Below are positions 17,075 to 26,900 of a DNA stretch of 64,000 nucleotides, piece by piece. Position 1 is the stretch's first letter; the number at the start of each line of letters is the position of its first letter. The stretch is from Oharaeibacter diazotrophicus (GTDB taxonomy: Bacteria > Pseudomonadota > Alphaproteobacteria > Rhizobiales > Pleomorphomonadaceae), in the NCBI RefSeq assembly GCF_004362745.1, contig NZ_SNXY01000007.1:496001-560000 (forward strand). Direction: 5' to 3'. The translations under genes were made by a program, and so were the position numbers. The notes beneath the pieces were generated by a model. It saw nothing but the letters and a program-made list of their open reading frames with translations. It had not been told where the DNA came from and made no database searches.

Positions 17075-18223
17075 ATGGCGAAGACGCTGGGGCCGGTGAA
17101 GCGCAAGTTCGCACCGTGGGACGAGCCGGGCGCCAAGCCCTACATCCGGTTCGAGAACGTCACGAAGCGCTTCGGCGACTTCGTCGCCGTCGACAACCTC
17201 ACGCTCGACATCTACGAGCGCGAGTTCTTCTCGCTGCTCGGGCCGTCCGGCTGCGGCAAGACCACGCTGATGCGCATGCTCGCCGGCTTCGAGGAGCCGA
17301 CCGAGGGCCGGATCCTGCTCGACGGCAAGGCGCTCGCCGGGGTGCCGCCCTATCGGCGCCCGGTCAACATGATGTTCCAGTCCTACGCGCTGTTCCCGCA
17401 CATGAGCGTCGAGGCGAACATCGCCTTCGGCCTCAAGCAGGACGGCCTGCCGAAGGCCGACATCGACAAGCGCGTCGCCGAGATGCTGCGCCTCGTCAAG
17501 CTGGAGCCCTTCGCCAAGCGCAAGCCGCACCAGCTCTCCGGCGGTCAGCGCCAGCGCGTCGCGCTCGCCCGTTCGCTCGCCAAGCGCCCCAAGGTGCTGC
17601 TGCTCGACGAGCCGCTCGGCGCGCTCGACAAGAAGCTGCGCGAGGAGACCCAGTTCGAACTGATGGATCTCCAGGTCCAACTCGGCCTCACCTTCGTGAT
17701 CGTGACCCACGACCAGGAGGAGGCGATGACCGTGTCCGACCGCATCGCGGTGATGGACCACGGCAAGATGATCCAGATCGCCCCGCCGGCGGAGATCTAC
17801 GAGCAGCCGGCCACCAAATACGTCGCCGACTTCATCGGCGACATCAACATCGTCGAGGGCAAGATCGCCGCGATCGGCGGCGGCTCGGCCCGGCTCCAAT
17901 GCGAGACCATCGGCATCGCGATCGAGGCCGAGCACGCCGGCGGCGGCAAGGTCGGTGACACCGCCTGGTTCGCGATCCGCCCGGAGAAGGTGACGATCTC
18001 GCTCGATCCGCCGGCGCCCGGCGCCGTCAACGCGATCACCGGCGAGGTCTGGGACATCGGCTATCTCGGCGACGTCTCGGTCTACCGCGTCAAGCTGCCG
18101 AACGGCACGGTGGTCAAGGCGACGATCGCCAACCGCACCCGCGTGGTCGAGCGGCCGATCACCTGGGACGACAAGGTGACGCTGTCCTGGCCGCGCGACG
18201 CCGGTCTCGTCCTGATCAAGTGA
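17075..18223 (+). CDS. potG: polyamine ABC transporter ATP-binding protein
   Basis: This 382-residue ATPase drives polyamine import at the cytoplasmic face. Walker A GPSGCGKTT (residues 56-64), the Q-loop MMFQSYALFPHMSV, signature LSGGQRQRVALARSL, Walker B KVLLLDEPLGALD and the switch histidine in VIVTHDQEEA are all intact. The C-terminal 100 residues form the TOBE regulatory domain of the PotA/PotG type. The ATG at 17075 follows AAGAGGGGTGGG and fits the family. The stop overlaps the region containing the next ribosome binding site, so it is coupled to potH. Confidence 0.93.
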   Translation: MAKTLGPVKRKFAPWDEPGAKPYIRFENVTKRFGDFVAVDNLTLDIYEREFFSLLGPSGCGKTTLMRMLAGFEEPTEGRILLDGKALAGVPPYRRPVNMMFQSYALFPHMSVEANIAFGLKQDGLPKADIDKRVAEMLRLVKLEPFAKRKPHQLSGGQRQRVALARSLAKRPKVLLLDEPLGALDKKLREETQFELMDLQVQLGLTFVIVTHDQEEAMTVSDRIAVMDHGKMIQIAPPAEIYEQPATKYVADFIGDINIVEGKIAAIGGGSARLQCETIGIAIEAEHAGGGKVGDTAWFAIRPEKVTISLDPPAPGAVNAITGEVWDIGYLGDVSVYRVKLPNGTVVKATIANRTRVVERPITWDDKVTLSWPRDAGLVLIK

Positions 18224-18234
18224 GGGAGGCAGAG

Positions 18235-19143
18235 ATGGCCGACGAGTCCTCCCCCGCCGGCGGCGCGCCGAAGTCGCGCTGGCTGGTCGTCCTGGTGCCG
18301 TATCTGTGGAGCGTGGTCTTCTTCCTGGCCCCGTTCTTCATCATCGCGAAGATCTCGCTGTCGCAGACGGCGATCGCGATGCCGCCCTACACGCCGGTGT
18401 TCGACGGCCTCGCCACGCTCGGGCAGAAGCTCTCCGAACTCTCCTTCGACAACTACGTCTTCCTGACCGAGGACGCGCTCTACTACTCGTCCTACCTGTC
18501 GTCGCTGCGCATCGCCGCGATCTCCACGCTGCTCCTGCTGCTGATCGGCTACCCGGTCGCCTACGCCATGGCGCGGGCGCCGAAGTCGCTCCGGCCGATG
18601 CTGGTGATGCTGGTGATCCTGCCGTTCTGGACCAGCTTCCTGATCCGCGTCTACGCCTGGATCGGCATCCTGAAGCCGGAGGGCCTGCTGACGCTGCTCT
18701 TGCAGACGCTGCACGTCCTCGGCCCCGACGAGCAGGTGCGCATCTACAACACCGAGACGGCGGTCTTCATCGGCATCGTCTACTCCTACCTGCCCTTCAT
18801 GGTGCTGCCGCTCTACTCGGCGCTGGAGAAGCTCGACGCCACGCTGCTCGAGGCCGCCTCGGACCTCGGCTGCCCGCCCATGAAGTCGTTCTGGGTGATC
18901 ACCTTCCCGCTGTCGCTGCCCGGCGTGATCGCGGGCTCGTTCCTCTGCTTCATCCCGATCGTCGGCGAGTTCGTGATCCCAGACCTGCTCGGCGGCGCCT
19001 CGACCAAGATGATCGGCAAGACGCTCTGGAACGAGTTTTTCAACAACCGCGACTGGCCGGTCTCGTCGGCGGTGGCGGTCGTCCTCCTCGTGATCCTGGT
19101 GGTGCCGATCGTGATCTTCCAGAACTACCAGAAGCGCGTCTGA
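18235..19143 (+). CDS. potH: polyamine ABC transporter permease subunit (PotH/PotB type)
   Basis: This 302-residue inner-membrane permease has six predicted helices, starting LVVLVPYLWSVVFFLAPFFI (residues 20-39). The cytoplasmic EAA loop is LEAASDLGCPPMKSFWVITF, which contacts the ATPase. The ATG at 18235 with GGGAGG six bases upstream is preferred to a GTG at 18220 that overlaps the potG stop. The large first periplasmic loop is typical of PotB/PotH. It pairs with potI to form the channel. Confidence 0.92.
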   Translation: MADESSPAGGAPKSRWLVVLVPYLWSVVFFLAPFFIIAKISLSQTAIAMPPYTPVFDGLATLGQKLSELSFDNYVFLTEDALYYSSYLSSLRIAAISTLLLLLIGYPVAYAMARAPKSLRPMLVMLVILPFWTSFLIRVYAWIGILKPEGLLTLLLQTLHVLGPDEQVRIYNTETAVFIGIVYSYLPFMVLPLYSALEKLDATLLEAASDLGCPPMKSFWVITFPLSLPGVIAGSFLCFIPIVGEFVIPDLLGGASTKMIGKTLWNEFFNNRDWPVSSAVAVVLLVILVVPIVIFQNYQKRV

Positions 19144-19155
19144 GGGGAGGGCGGC

Positions 19156-19980
19156 ATGAACAACGGCAAGCTCTCCTGGTTCAACGTCACCTCGCTCGTG
19201 GTCGGCTTCGCCTTCCTCTACCTGCCGATCCTGATCCTGGTGGTGTTCTCCTTCAACGAATCGAAGCTCGTCACCGTCTGGGGCGGCTTCTCGACCAAGT
19301 GGTATGCCTCGCTGTGGCACAACGAGGCGATCAAGGACGCGGCCTGGGTCACGCTGCGCGTCGGCGTGCTCTCGGCGACCTTCGCCACCGTCCTCGGCAC
19401 CATGGCGGCGCTGACGCTCGACCGCTTCACCCGCTTCCCCGGGCGGACGCTGTTCTCGGCGATGGTCTACGCACCGCTGGTGATGCCGGAGGTGATCACC
19501 GGCCTGTCGCTGCTGCTGCTGTTCGTCGCGATCGGCTTCGACCGCGGCTTCTGGACGGTGACGATCGCGCACACCACGCTCACCATGTGCTTCGTCGCGG
19601 TGGTGGTGCAGTCGCGGCTCGTCACCTTCGACCGCAGCCTCGAGGAGGCCGCGCTCGATCTCGGCTGCCCGCCGGTCCGGACCTTCTTCCAGATCACGCT
19701 GCCGCTGATCCTGCCGGCGGTGGTGGCCGGCTGGATGCTGGCCTTCACGCTCTCGCTCGACGACCTCGTGATCGCCAGCTTCAACACCGGTCCGGGCGCG
19801 ACCACGCTGCCGATCAAGATCTACAGCCAGGTCCGCCTCGGCGTGACGCCGGAGATCAACGCCGTCTCCACGATCCTGATCGCGGTGGTGGCCTGCGGCG
19901 TCGTCGCCGCGTCGGTGCTGACCAAGCGCAGCGAACTCGAGCGCGAGCGCGCCGAGCGCGCGGCTGCGGCGGGCGGCTGA
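19156..19980 (+). CDS. potI: polyamine ABC transporter permease subunit (PotI/PotC type)
   Basis: This 274-residue permease partners PotH. It has six helices beginning LVVGFAFLYLPILILVVFSF, followed by the family motif NESKLVTVWGGFSTKWY, and the EAA loop LEEAALDLGCPPVRTFFQIT. The C-terminus is rich in Glu/Arg. GGGGAGGG precedes the ATG, 12 bases after the potH stop. It is the last gene of the operon and a strong stem-loop follows. Confidence 0.92.
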   Translation: MNNGKLSWFNVTSLVVGFAFLYLPILILVVFSFNESKLVTVWGGFSTKWYASLWHNEAIKDAAWVTLRVGVLSATFATVLGTMAALTLDRFTRFPGRTLFSAMVYAPLVMPEVITGLSLLLLFVAIGFDRGFWTVTIAHTTLTMCFVAVVVQSRLVTFDRSLEEAALDLGCPPVRTFFQITLPLILPAVVAGWMLAFTLSLDDLVIASFNTGPGATTLPIKIYSQVRLGVTPEINAVSTILIAVVACGVVAASVLTKRSELERERAERAAAAGG

Positions 19981-20000
19981 ACGCACTGACGGAAATCGAT

Positions 20001-20059
20001 CGGCCGTCGCGACCATCGGGGCGCCCCTTCTGCGGGGGCGCCCCGATGCGCGACGGCCG
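20001..20059. terminator. long bidirectional stem-loop between potI and the iron permease gene
   Basis: Two nested perfect stems are visible: CGGCCGTCGCG (20001-20011) with CGCGACGGCCG (20049-20059), and ATCGGGGCGCCCC (20015-20027) with GGGGCGCCCCGAT (20035-20047), with a seven-base loop. It lies between convergent operons and would serve both. The rest of the gap to 20,222 shows nothing further. Confidence 0.75.
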
Positions 20060-20222
20060 CTCGGCGTTCGCGGGACAATGGCTTCCGGACAATGGGGTGG
20101 TCCCGAGAACCGCGGTGTCGTACGGGCCGGACGACCCGCCCGATCCGAGAGTACGTCGCTCCGGCGTCGCCGGCTCTACCGAGGCGATCGGCCCGTCGTG
20201 TTCCCGGAGGATCCGGCGGCTA

Positions 20223-22004
20223 TCAGACTGCCGGCAACTCGCCCGCGGTCACCGCCGCCGCGGTGGTCGACGAGGCGCCGCGGCGGCGGGCGCCGGCGGG
20301 GCCGTCGCGGAAGCTGGTGCGGGCGAGCAGGATCACCGGGCCGAGGCCGACCAGCACGATCATCAGGGCGGCGACCGAACCGTCCTCGTAGGTGCCGCGC
20401 GCCGCCTCGGCGTAGACGGTGGTCGCCAGCGTCTCGAAGCCGAGCGGGCGCAAGAGTAGCGTCAGCGCCAGTTCCTTCATGCAGTCGACGAACACCAACA
20501 GCGCCGCTGCGGCGATCGCCGGCCGGATCAGCGGCACGTGGATGCGCCACACCGTCCGCGCCGGCCGGCAGCCGAGCGAGCGGGCGGCCATGTCGAGCGA
20601 GGGCGAGATCTTGGCGAGACCGGCCTCGATGCCGCCGGTGGCGACACCGAGGAAACGGATGACGTAGCCGGCGATCAGCACCACGCCGAGCCCGGACAGC
20701 ACCAATCCGACGCGGGCGCCGGTGAGCGCGCGCATCGCGTCGGCGATGGCGTTGTCGAGGGTGGCGAAGGGCATCAGCATGCCGGCCGCGAGCACGGTGC
20801 CCGGTACCGCGTAGCCGAGGCCGGACAGGCGCACCAGCACCGGCGCCGCGGCGTGGCGGGCGAAGCGGCCGGTGTAGGCGACGAGGAGCCCGAGCGCGAT
20901 CGCGACCACCGTGGCGCCGGCGGCCGCCGTCACCGTGTTCAGCACCCAGCCGGCGAGGGCGGGCGGGATCCCGCCTTCGGCGACGCGCAGGCCGGCGTGG
21001 TAGACGAGGTAGCTCGCCGGCACGGCGAAGCCGATCACGATCGGCAGGCTCGCCACCAGGGTGGCAAGCGGGGCGCGCCAGCCGACGATGGCGGTGGGCA
21101 CCGCCGTGCGCGCCCGCGCCGAGCGCGCGACGTAGCGCTGGCGGCGGCGGCCGCGGCGCTCGAGGATCACCAGCGCCATCACCAGCGCCAGCATCACCAG
21201 GGCGATCTGCGAGGCGCCCTCGATCGAGGAGCGCGTGACCCAGGTGGTGTAGATCGCCACCGTCAGCGTGCGCACGCCGAGGAATTCGGAGGCACCGATG
21301 TCGTTCAGCGCCTCCATCAGGGCGAGGCTGGCGCCGATCGCCACCGCCGGCCGCGCCAGCGGCAGCGCCACCTTGAAGAACACCGCGGTGCGCGAGCGGC
21401 CGAGCGTGCGCGCCACCTCGACCATCGCAGGCGACTGCATCAGGAACAGCGCCCGCGCCGGCAGGTAGACGTAGGGGTAGAGGATGAAGGACAGCACGAA
21501 GATCGCGCCGCCGAGCGAGCGGATCTCCGGGAACCACAGGCCGCGCGGGCTCGAGATGCCGAGGAGCATCCTGAGCGTCGACTGCACCGGTCCGAGCGGG
21601 TGCAGCACGTCGAGATAGGCGTAGGCCACGATGTAGGACGGCACCGCCAGCGGCAGCAGCAGCGCCCATTCCAGCATGCGGCGCCCGGGGAAGCGGTAGT
21701 TCGCCACCAGCCAGGCGAGGCCGACGCCCATCACCGAGACGGCGATGCCGACGCCGGCGAGCAGCAGCGCGGTGGTGCCGATCGCCTGGGGCAGGATGGT
21801 GCCGACCAGATGCGGCCAGAGATCGCCCGAACCGCGCAGGGCGTAGAACACGAGGCCGCCGAAGGGGGCGAGCACGGCGAGGACGACGAGGCCGCTGGCG
21901 ATCAGCCAGGGGAGCGCGCTGGCGTCGCGGGCACCCGGCGGACGTCCGCCGGGTGCCCGCGCCACGCTCTCGGATCCGGACGCCGCCGGGCGGCCTCGTG
22001 CCAT
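20223..22004 (-). CDS. fbpB: ferric iron ABC transporter permease (fused two-domain, FbpB/SfuB type)
   Basis: This 593-residue inner-membrane protein has two tandem permease halves, as in FbpB/SfuB, with about twelve helices. Each half has an EAA loop: MVEVARTLGRSRTAVFFKVA in the first and LDMAARSLGCRPARTVWRIH in the second. The N-terminal 35 residues are Arg/Ala/Pro-rich and cytoplasmic. The ATG at 22004 lies 11 bases after the binding-protein stop. No ATPase gene follows on this strand before the terminator, so the ATP-binding subunit must be encoded elsewhere. Thiamine permeases (ThiP) share the fold; the neighbouring binding protein supports iron. Confidence 0.88.
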   Translation of the reverse strand: MARGRPAASGSESVARAPGGRPPGARDASALPWLIASGLVVLAVLAPFGGLVFYALRGSGDLWPHLVGTILPQAIGTTALLLAGVGIAVSVMGVGLAWLVANYRFPGRRMLEWALLLPLAVPSYIVAYAYLDVLHPLGPVQSTLRMLLGISSPRGLWFPEIRSLGGAIFVLSFILYPYVYLPARALFLMQSPAMVEVARTLGRSRTAVFFKVALPLARPAVAIGASLALMEALNDIGASEFLGVRTLTVAIYTTWVTRSSIEGASQIALVMLALVMALVILERRGRRRQRYVARSARARTAVPTAIVGWRAPLATLVASLPIVIGFAVPASYLVYHAGLRVAEGGIPPALAGWVLNTVTAAAGATVVAIALGLLVAYTGRFARHAAAPVLVRLSGLGYAVPGTVLAAGMLMPFATLDNAIADAMRALTGARVGLVLSGLGVVLIAGYVIRFLGVATGGIEAGLAKISPSLDMAARSLGCRPARTVWRIHVPLIRPAIAAAALLVFVDCMKELALTLLLRPLGFETLATTVYAEAARGTYEDGSVAALMIVLVGLGPVILLARTSFRDGPAGARRRGASSTTAAAVTAGELPAV

Positions 22005-22015
22005 CGGCGATCGCC

Positions 22016-23035
22016 TCAGTTGTCGAAGCCGACGTCGTCGACGAGCAGGCTCGCCGCCTTGCGCTGGGCGGCGACCTCCTGCAGCGACTCCTTGTCGATC
22101 TTCAGCGTGCCGAGCGCGGCGATGATCGGATCGGCGGCGACGCCGGCCTTGACCGGATACTCGTAGTTCGCCTTGGCGAACATCTCCTGGGCCTCGTCGG
22201 AGGCGAAGTATTCCAGCAGCTTGACCGCCTCGTCCCGGTTCGGGGCGTGCTTTGCGATCGCCGCGCCGGCGATGTTGACGTGGGTGCCGAGGCCGTCCTT
22301 GAACGTCGGCAGGATCACGTCGATGGCGTCGCCCCAGGTCTTCTGCTCGTCGCCGCCCTTGCCGGAGCGCATCAGCCCGACATAGTAGCTGTTGCCGACG
22401 CCGACGTCGCAGAGGCCGGCCAGGATGTCCTTGGCGACGTCGCGGTCGCCGCCGCCCGGCTTGCGGCCGAGGTTGGCCTTGACGCCCTCGAGCCAGGTCT
22501 TCGTCGCCGGCTCGCCGTCCTTCACGATCATCGCCGCGATCAGCGAAGTGTTGTAGGGATGCTGGCCCGAGCGGATGCAGACCTTGCCGGCCCACTTGGG
22601 ATCGGCCAGATCCTCGTAGGTGATCGCCTTGTCGGTGACGCGCTCCTTGGAGGCGTAGACCACGCGGGCGCGCATGGAGAGCGCGAACCAGTTGTGATCG
22701 GGATCGCGCAGGTTCTCCGGCACGGCGGCGTCGAGCACGGCGGACTGCACCGGCTGCGTCAGGCCGCGCTCCTCGAGGTCGATCAGATTGCCGTAGTCGA
22801 CCATCATCAGCACGTCGGCCGGCGAGTTGGCGCCCTCGGCCTCGACGCGCTCGGCGAGGCCCTCCTTGACGAAGATCGTGTTGATCTTGACGCCGGTCTC
22901 CGCGCTGTAGCGGTCGAGGATCGGCTGGATCAGGCCGGGTTCGCGGGTCGTGTAGAAGTTGACCTCGGCGGCGACGGCCGGGACGGCGAGGCAGAGCGAC
23001 ACGGCGGAAGCCGCGAGAAGGCGGTGCACGAGCAT
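22016..23035 (-). CDS. fbpA: ferric iron ABC transporter periplasmic binding protein
   Basis: This 339-residue periplasmic Fe3+-binding protein of the FbpA/FutA family has signal peptide MLVHRLLAASAVSLCLAVPA with cleavage after AVAA. The mature start is EVNFYTTREPGLIQPIL. The diagnostic pair of iron-coordinating tyrosines lies in VGNSYYVGLM near residue 200. Three start codons are in frame (TTG 23047, ATG 23041, ATG 23035). GGAG sits directly against the second and six bases before the third, so the third (23035) is chosen. It precedes the permease gene by 11 bases. A possible Irr-type inverted repeat lies upstream. Confidence 0.9.
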   Translation of the reverse strand: MLVHRLLAASAVSLCLAVPAVAAEVNFYTTREPGLIQPILDRYSAETGVKINTIFVKEGLAERVEAEGANSPADVLMMVDYGNLIDLEERGLTQPVQSAVLDAAVPENLRDPDHNWFALSMRARVVYASKERVTDKAITYEDLADPKWAGKVCIRSGQHPYNTSLIAAMIVKDGEPATKTWLEGVKANLGRKPGGGDRDVAKDILAGLCDVGVGNSYYVGLMRSGKGGDEQKTWGDAIDVILPTFKDGLGTHVNIAGAAIAKHAPNRDEAVKLLEYFASDEAQEMFAKANYEYPVKAGVAADPIIAALGTLKIDKESLQEVAAQRKAASLLVDDVGFDN

Positions 23036-23186
23036 GTTCATCTCCAATCGGCGGGGTTCAAGGCCCCGTCATCGGGGAGCGTCCGAGGTCCGGACGCCGG
23101 TCGACACTTCGCGTTCTGCCCGTCGCGGGTCGCGCCTGTCAAGGTTGAAAAATCGAACCCTTTCAGACGCTTGGCCGTCTCTGGAA

Positions 23187-23202
23187 CTGGAACTTTTCCA
23201 AA
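23187..23202. promoter_or_regulatory. candidate iron-control (ICE-like) box upstream of fbpA
   Basis: CTGGAACTTTTCCAAA contains TGGAA and TTCCA separated by three bases, matching the TTNNGAA-N3-TTCNNAA form of the rhizobial Irr-binding ICE motif with imperfect outer bases. It lies about 150 bases before the fbpA start. The rest of the 23,036-23,460 gap shows no gene or RNA. This is a pattern match only. Confidence 0.35.
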
Positions 23203-23460
23203 TTCTGGCGCCAAGTCGCTGGCATGGCAAGAAAATCCTGAGTTGGAGAGTTAGGTTTACGGGTTCTCCCGTATGCGATCGCGAGGGCCACCGACTCCCT
23301 GCGCGACCCTGCAAGGCGCCGTCACGGCTCTCACCGGCGGACATGGGCGCCTTCTGGATCCCGGTTGAAGCCGGCCATCGCCCGTGAGCCACCGGCTCGA
23401 ACCGGGGCCGGCATACGGACCGGAGGCGTGTTCCCTCTCGCACGCCCCATTCCGGCTGGA

Positions 23461-23823
23461 CTACTTGACGAATTCGCGGTCCATCTCGCTGCCGGTATCC
23501 GTGGCGAGCGTGACGCGATAGCCACTCCACGTGTTGGCCAGGACGCCGGTCGAGCCGAGGGAAACGTGGACGAACGAGTCGAGGCCGTCGCGCAGGCGAG
23601 CGACCCATCGGACTTCACAGGCCCGGTCGATGCAGAGGAGATTGTCGCGCAACGGCACCGACTCTCCGAGCGATCCCAGGAGAAGGATGCACGATCTTCC
23701 ATCCGGCGTGATCACCGCCTGTTCGATCGGCCTGCCGTCGAAGGTGCCCGTCCACGAGACCGCCCCGGCGGAGGAGCGCTCGACGAGGAACACGCGGTCG
23801 CGGCATTCGAAGGTCGCTTCCAT
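23461..23823 (-). CDS. hypothetical protein, beta-rich, 120 residues
   Basis: I do not recognise a family. The product has alternating hydrophobic strands typical of a small beta-sheet protein (RVFLVERSSAGAVSWTGTFD, SCILLLGSLG, VHVSLGSTGVLANTW) and three cysteines. There is no signal peptide, so it is probably cytoplasmic. It lies 92 bases after the end of the large histidine kinase gene on the same strand. The frame is preferred to the overlapping plus-strand frames because it begins with an ATG and reads as a compositionally ordinary protein, whereas the others are Arg/Ser/Pro-rich shadows. Confidence 0.6.
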   Translation of the reverse strand: MEATFECRDRVFLVERSSAGAVSWTGTFDGRPIEQAVITPDGRSCILLLGSLGESVPLRDNLLCIDRACEVRWVARLRDGLDSFVHVSLGSTGVLANTWSGYRVTLATDTGSEMDREFVK

Positions 23824-23915
23824 TCATCCTGTCCCGCAGTCGATACGGTCGGTCCTGACGGGTGTATCCCCGCACCGGGCGGTCTCGGTTGCGCGGCCGC
23901 GACCCACCAGCGCGG

Positions 23916-26900
23916 CTACTCCGCCAGCACCCGCGTCGAGGGGAAGGTGACCTGGACCAGCGTGCCCTGGCCGACGGTGGAGTCGATCCGGAAGCTCGCG
24001 CGGTTGGCCTCGACCAGCGCCTTGGTCAGCGGCAGGCCGAGGCCGGTGCCGCGGCCGGGGCGGGTGGTCTGGAGCTGGCGGAACGGTTCCAGCGCCTTGG
24101 CGATGTCGTCCTCGCTCATGCCCGGGCCGGTGTCGCGTACGCGCAGCGCCACCTCGCCGGTGACCTCGTAGAGCGTCGAGACGATCACCTGACCGCCGGG
24201 CGTGTTGAACTTGATGGCGTTGGACAGGAGGTTCAGGACGATCTGGCGCAGGCTGCGGCTGTCGGCGACCACCGCCGGCAGGCTCGACGACAGCGACGTG
24301 CGGATGATGATGCGCTCGCGGTTGGCCTGCGGCTGCATCAGCGCGACGCATTCGCGGATGACGTCGTTCGGCGCCACCGCCTCGAAGGAGAGGTCGAGCT
24401 TGCCGGCCTCGATCTTGGAGAGGTCGAGCAGATCGTTGACGAGGCTCATGATGTGAGCCCCGGACAGGTGGATGTCGCGCAGGTATTCCTTGTAGCGCTC
24501 GCTGCCGACCGGGCCGAAGCGCTCCTCCATCATCACCTCGGAGAAGCCGATGATGGCGTTGAGCGGCGTGCGGATCTCGTGGCTGATCTTGGCCAGGAAC
24601 TCCGACTTCTGCGACGACGCCGTCTCGGCGGCGCGCTTGGCGTTGGTCAGCTCCTCTTCGGCGCGCTTCCACTGGGTGATGTCGCGCAGCACCGCGCAGA
24701 AGCGCGTCGCCGAGACGCGGCCCACCGTCATGAACAGCGGCACCAGCCCGCCGCCGCGGACCCGGCCGATCACCTCGCGGCCGTCGTTGAGCACGCTGGA
24801 GAGACCGTTGCGCGACAGGCCGTCGAGATAGTCGATGGCGGCGCGGTGGCTCTCGGGGGCGAGCAGCGAGACCAGCGGCTCGCCGACCATCGCCGACCGC
24901 TCGGTGCCGAACAGCGCCTCGGCCGAACGGTTGGCGCCGACCACCACGCCCTTGGGGTCGAGCACAAGGACGCCGTCGGTGGCGGTGTCGAGGATGGCCT
25001 CGAGCTCCTCGGCACGCGCCTCGGCGCTGGCGGCCCGGGTCGCGCCGGTGGCGGCCGCGGTCTCCTGGATGACGAGCATCGAGGCGGCGCCGCCGTCGAC
25101 CGGCACCGAGTGCAGCCGGGCGGCGACCGCGATCTCGACGCCGTCGCGCCGGCGCAGGGCCGGAAGCGAGGCGTCGCGCGGCAGCGCGGAACCCGCGAAG
25201 GCCGCGGAGATGCCGCCGGCGTCCGCGAGCGCCGCGGCGCTGTCGTAGCCGGTGAGGGCGAGGAAGGCGCGGTTGACGAACAGCGCCTCGCCGTCCTTCA
25301 GCAGCGCGATCGCGATCGGGAGCCGGTCGAGCAGGGCGCAGTCGACCCCGGCCGGCGCCGGCGGCACCGGGACGGTGGGGACGGCCGCGGCAGATGCCTC
25401 GGCGTCTTCGGGCAGGGCGCCGGCCGGGGCGAGCGGTCCACCGCCCTCGAGCCGCGCGCCGAGCGCCTCGGCGATCTTCTGGAACGCCTCGCGCTCAGGC
25501 CGCGACAGCTGGCGACGCTCCGCCTCGGCGTCGGAGTAGAATGGCTTCGGCACCGCGCGCGGCACGATCGGGGAGGGGATCACCTCGGCCGTCGTCCGCT
25601 CGCTCCACGCGACGTCCGCCTCGACGCCGTCGACCACCGGGGCGTCGTCGTCGGGCTCGTCGGTGGCCGGAGCGTCGGCCTCGTCGATTGCATCGGTCGA
25701 GAGCGCGGCAATGACCGGTTCGGCCGCGGGCTCGGACGGGCTGTCGGTTGCGGCGTCGTCGGGGGTAGCGGTCGCCTCGACGAGCGTGGGAGCCTCGGCG
25801 GGCGCGTCCCCCAAGAGTGCGGTGGGGGCGGCATCGGCAACGGCCGCCGGGATCATCTCGGCGATCGCCGGTTGGACCGGAGGGGCGGACGCGATCTCGG
25901 CGACCTCTGCAGCGACCTCGGCCGGAGCCTCCGTGGCGGCGGGCACATCCGCGCCTATCGTGACGGGTGCCTCGTCCGAGCGGGCGTCGGCCACCGCCTC
26001 TTCGGGGGCAAGCGGCACGGCCGCGGCGGCCAACTCGTTCACCTGTTCCGGCTTCGCCTCGACGACGGCGGGCCCGGACGTATGCGCATCGGCGATCTCG
26101 ATGGCGTCGACGCCGGGAGCCGCGGGCTCGTCGACGTCGGCCTCCGCCTCGGTTCCGCCGGTCTCCCCTGCCAGGGCCTCCACCGAGTCAGTGGCCGTCC
26201 CGGCGGCGGGAAGCTCGGCCGTCGTGGACAGGTCCGCGTGGTCGGCCAAGGCCGGCGCTTCGCCGACGGTCTCGACCGCGTCCGCGACGCGTTCGGCGGT
26301 CTCCGCCACGGCTTCGTCGGCGTTGGGAGCCGGAACCGCCTCGACGGCGACGATCTCCGCGGCCGTGCTTCCGGACGGGGTGTCCGATGGTGCGCCTTCG
26401 GAGTTATCGGCCTTGGTTGTCTCGCCTGGGTCGGCGATCGTCTGCGGCTCGGCAGTCGATGTCGGCGCGGTTGCGACGGCGGTCGCGTCCGCGGTCCGCG
26501 TGCCGATCCCGGCGAGGGGCGACTCGACGCCGATCGCAGCAAGGGCCGGCGCGGGAATCTCGCCGACCTCGCGGGCGGCGCCCATCGGCACCGGCATGTC
26601 GTCGGCCCCGGCCTCGGGGCCCGTCTCGGTCGCCGAACCCGCGGGCGCGGTGCCCAAGTGGTCCTGCGCGGCGAACGCGGCGGGTGCCATCGGCGCGACC
26701 GTCTCGTCCGGCGTCGGCGCCTCGGCGTCCACGCGGCTCGGCGCGGCGAACTCCGACGGCATCACCGGCGCGGGCATCTCGTCCGGCAGCGGCGCGCCGG
26801 TTTCCTCGACGACCGGCGGCGCGACCTCGTCCGGGCGCTCGAGCGGGGCCTCGTCCGGCACACCGGCCGGGACCTCCTCCGGCAGATCCGCAGGGACTTC

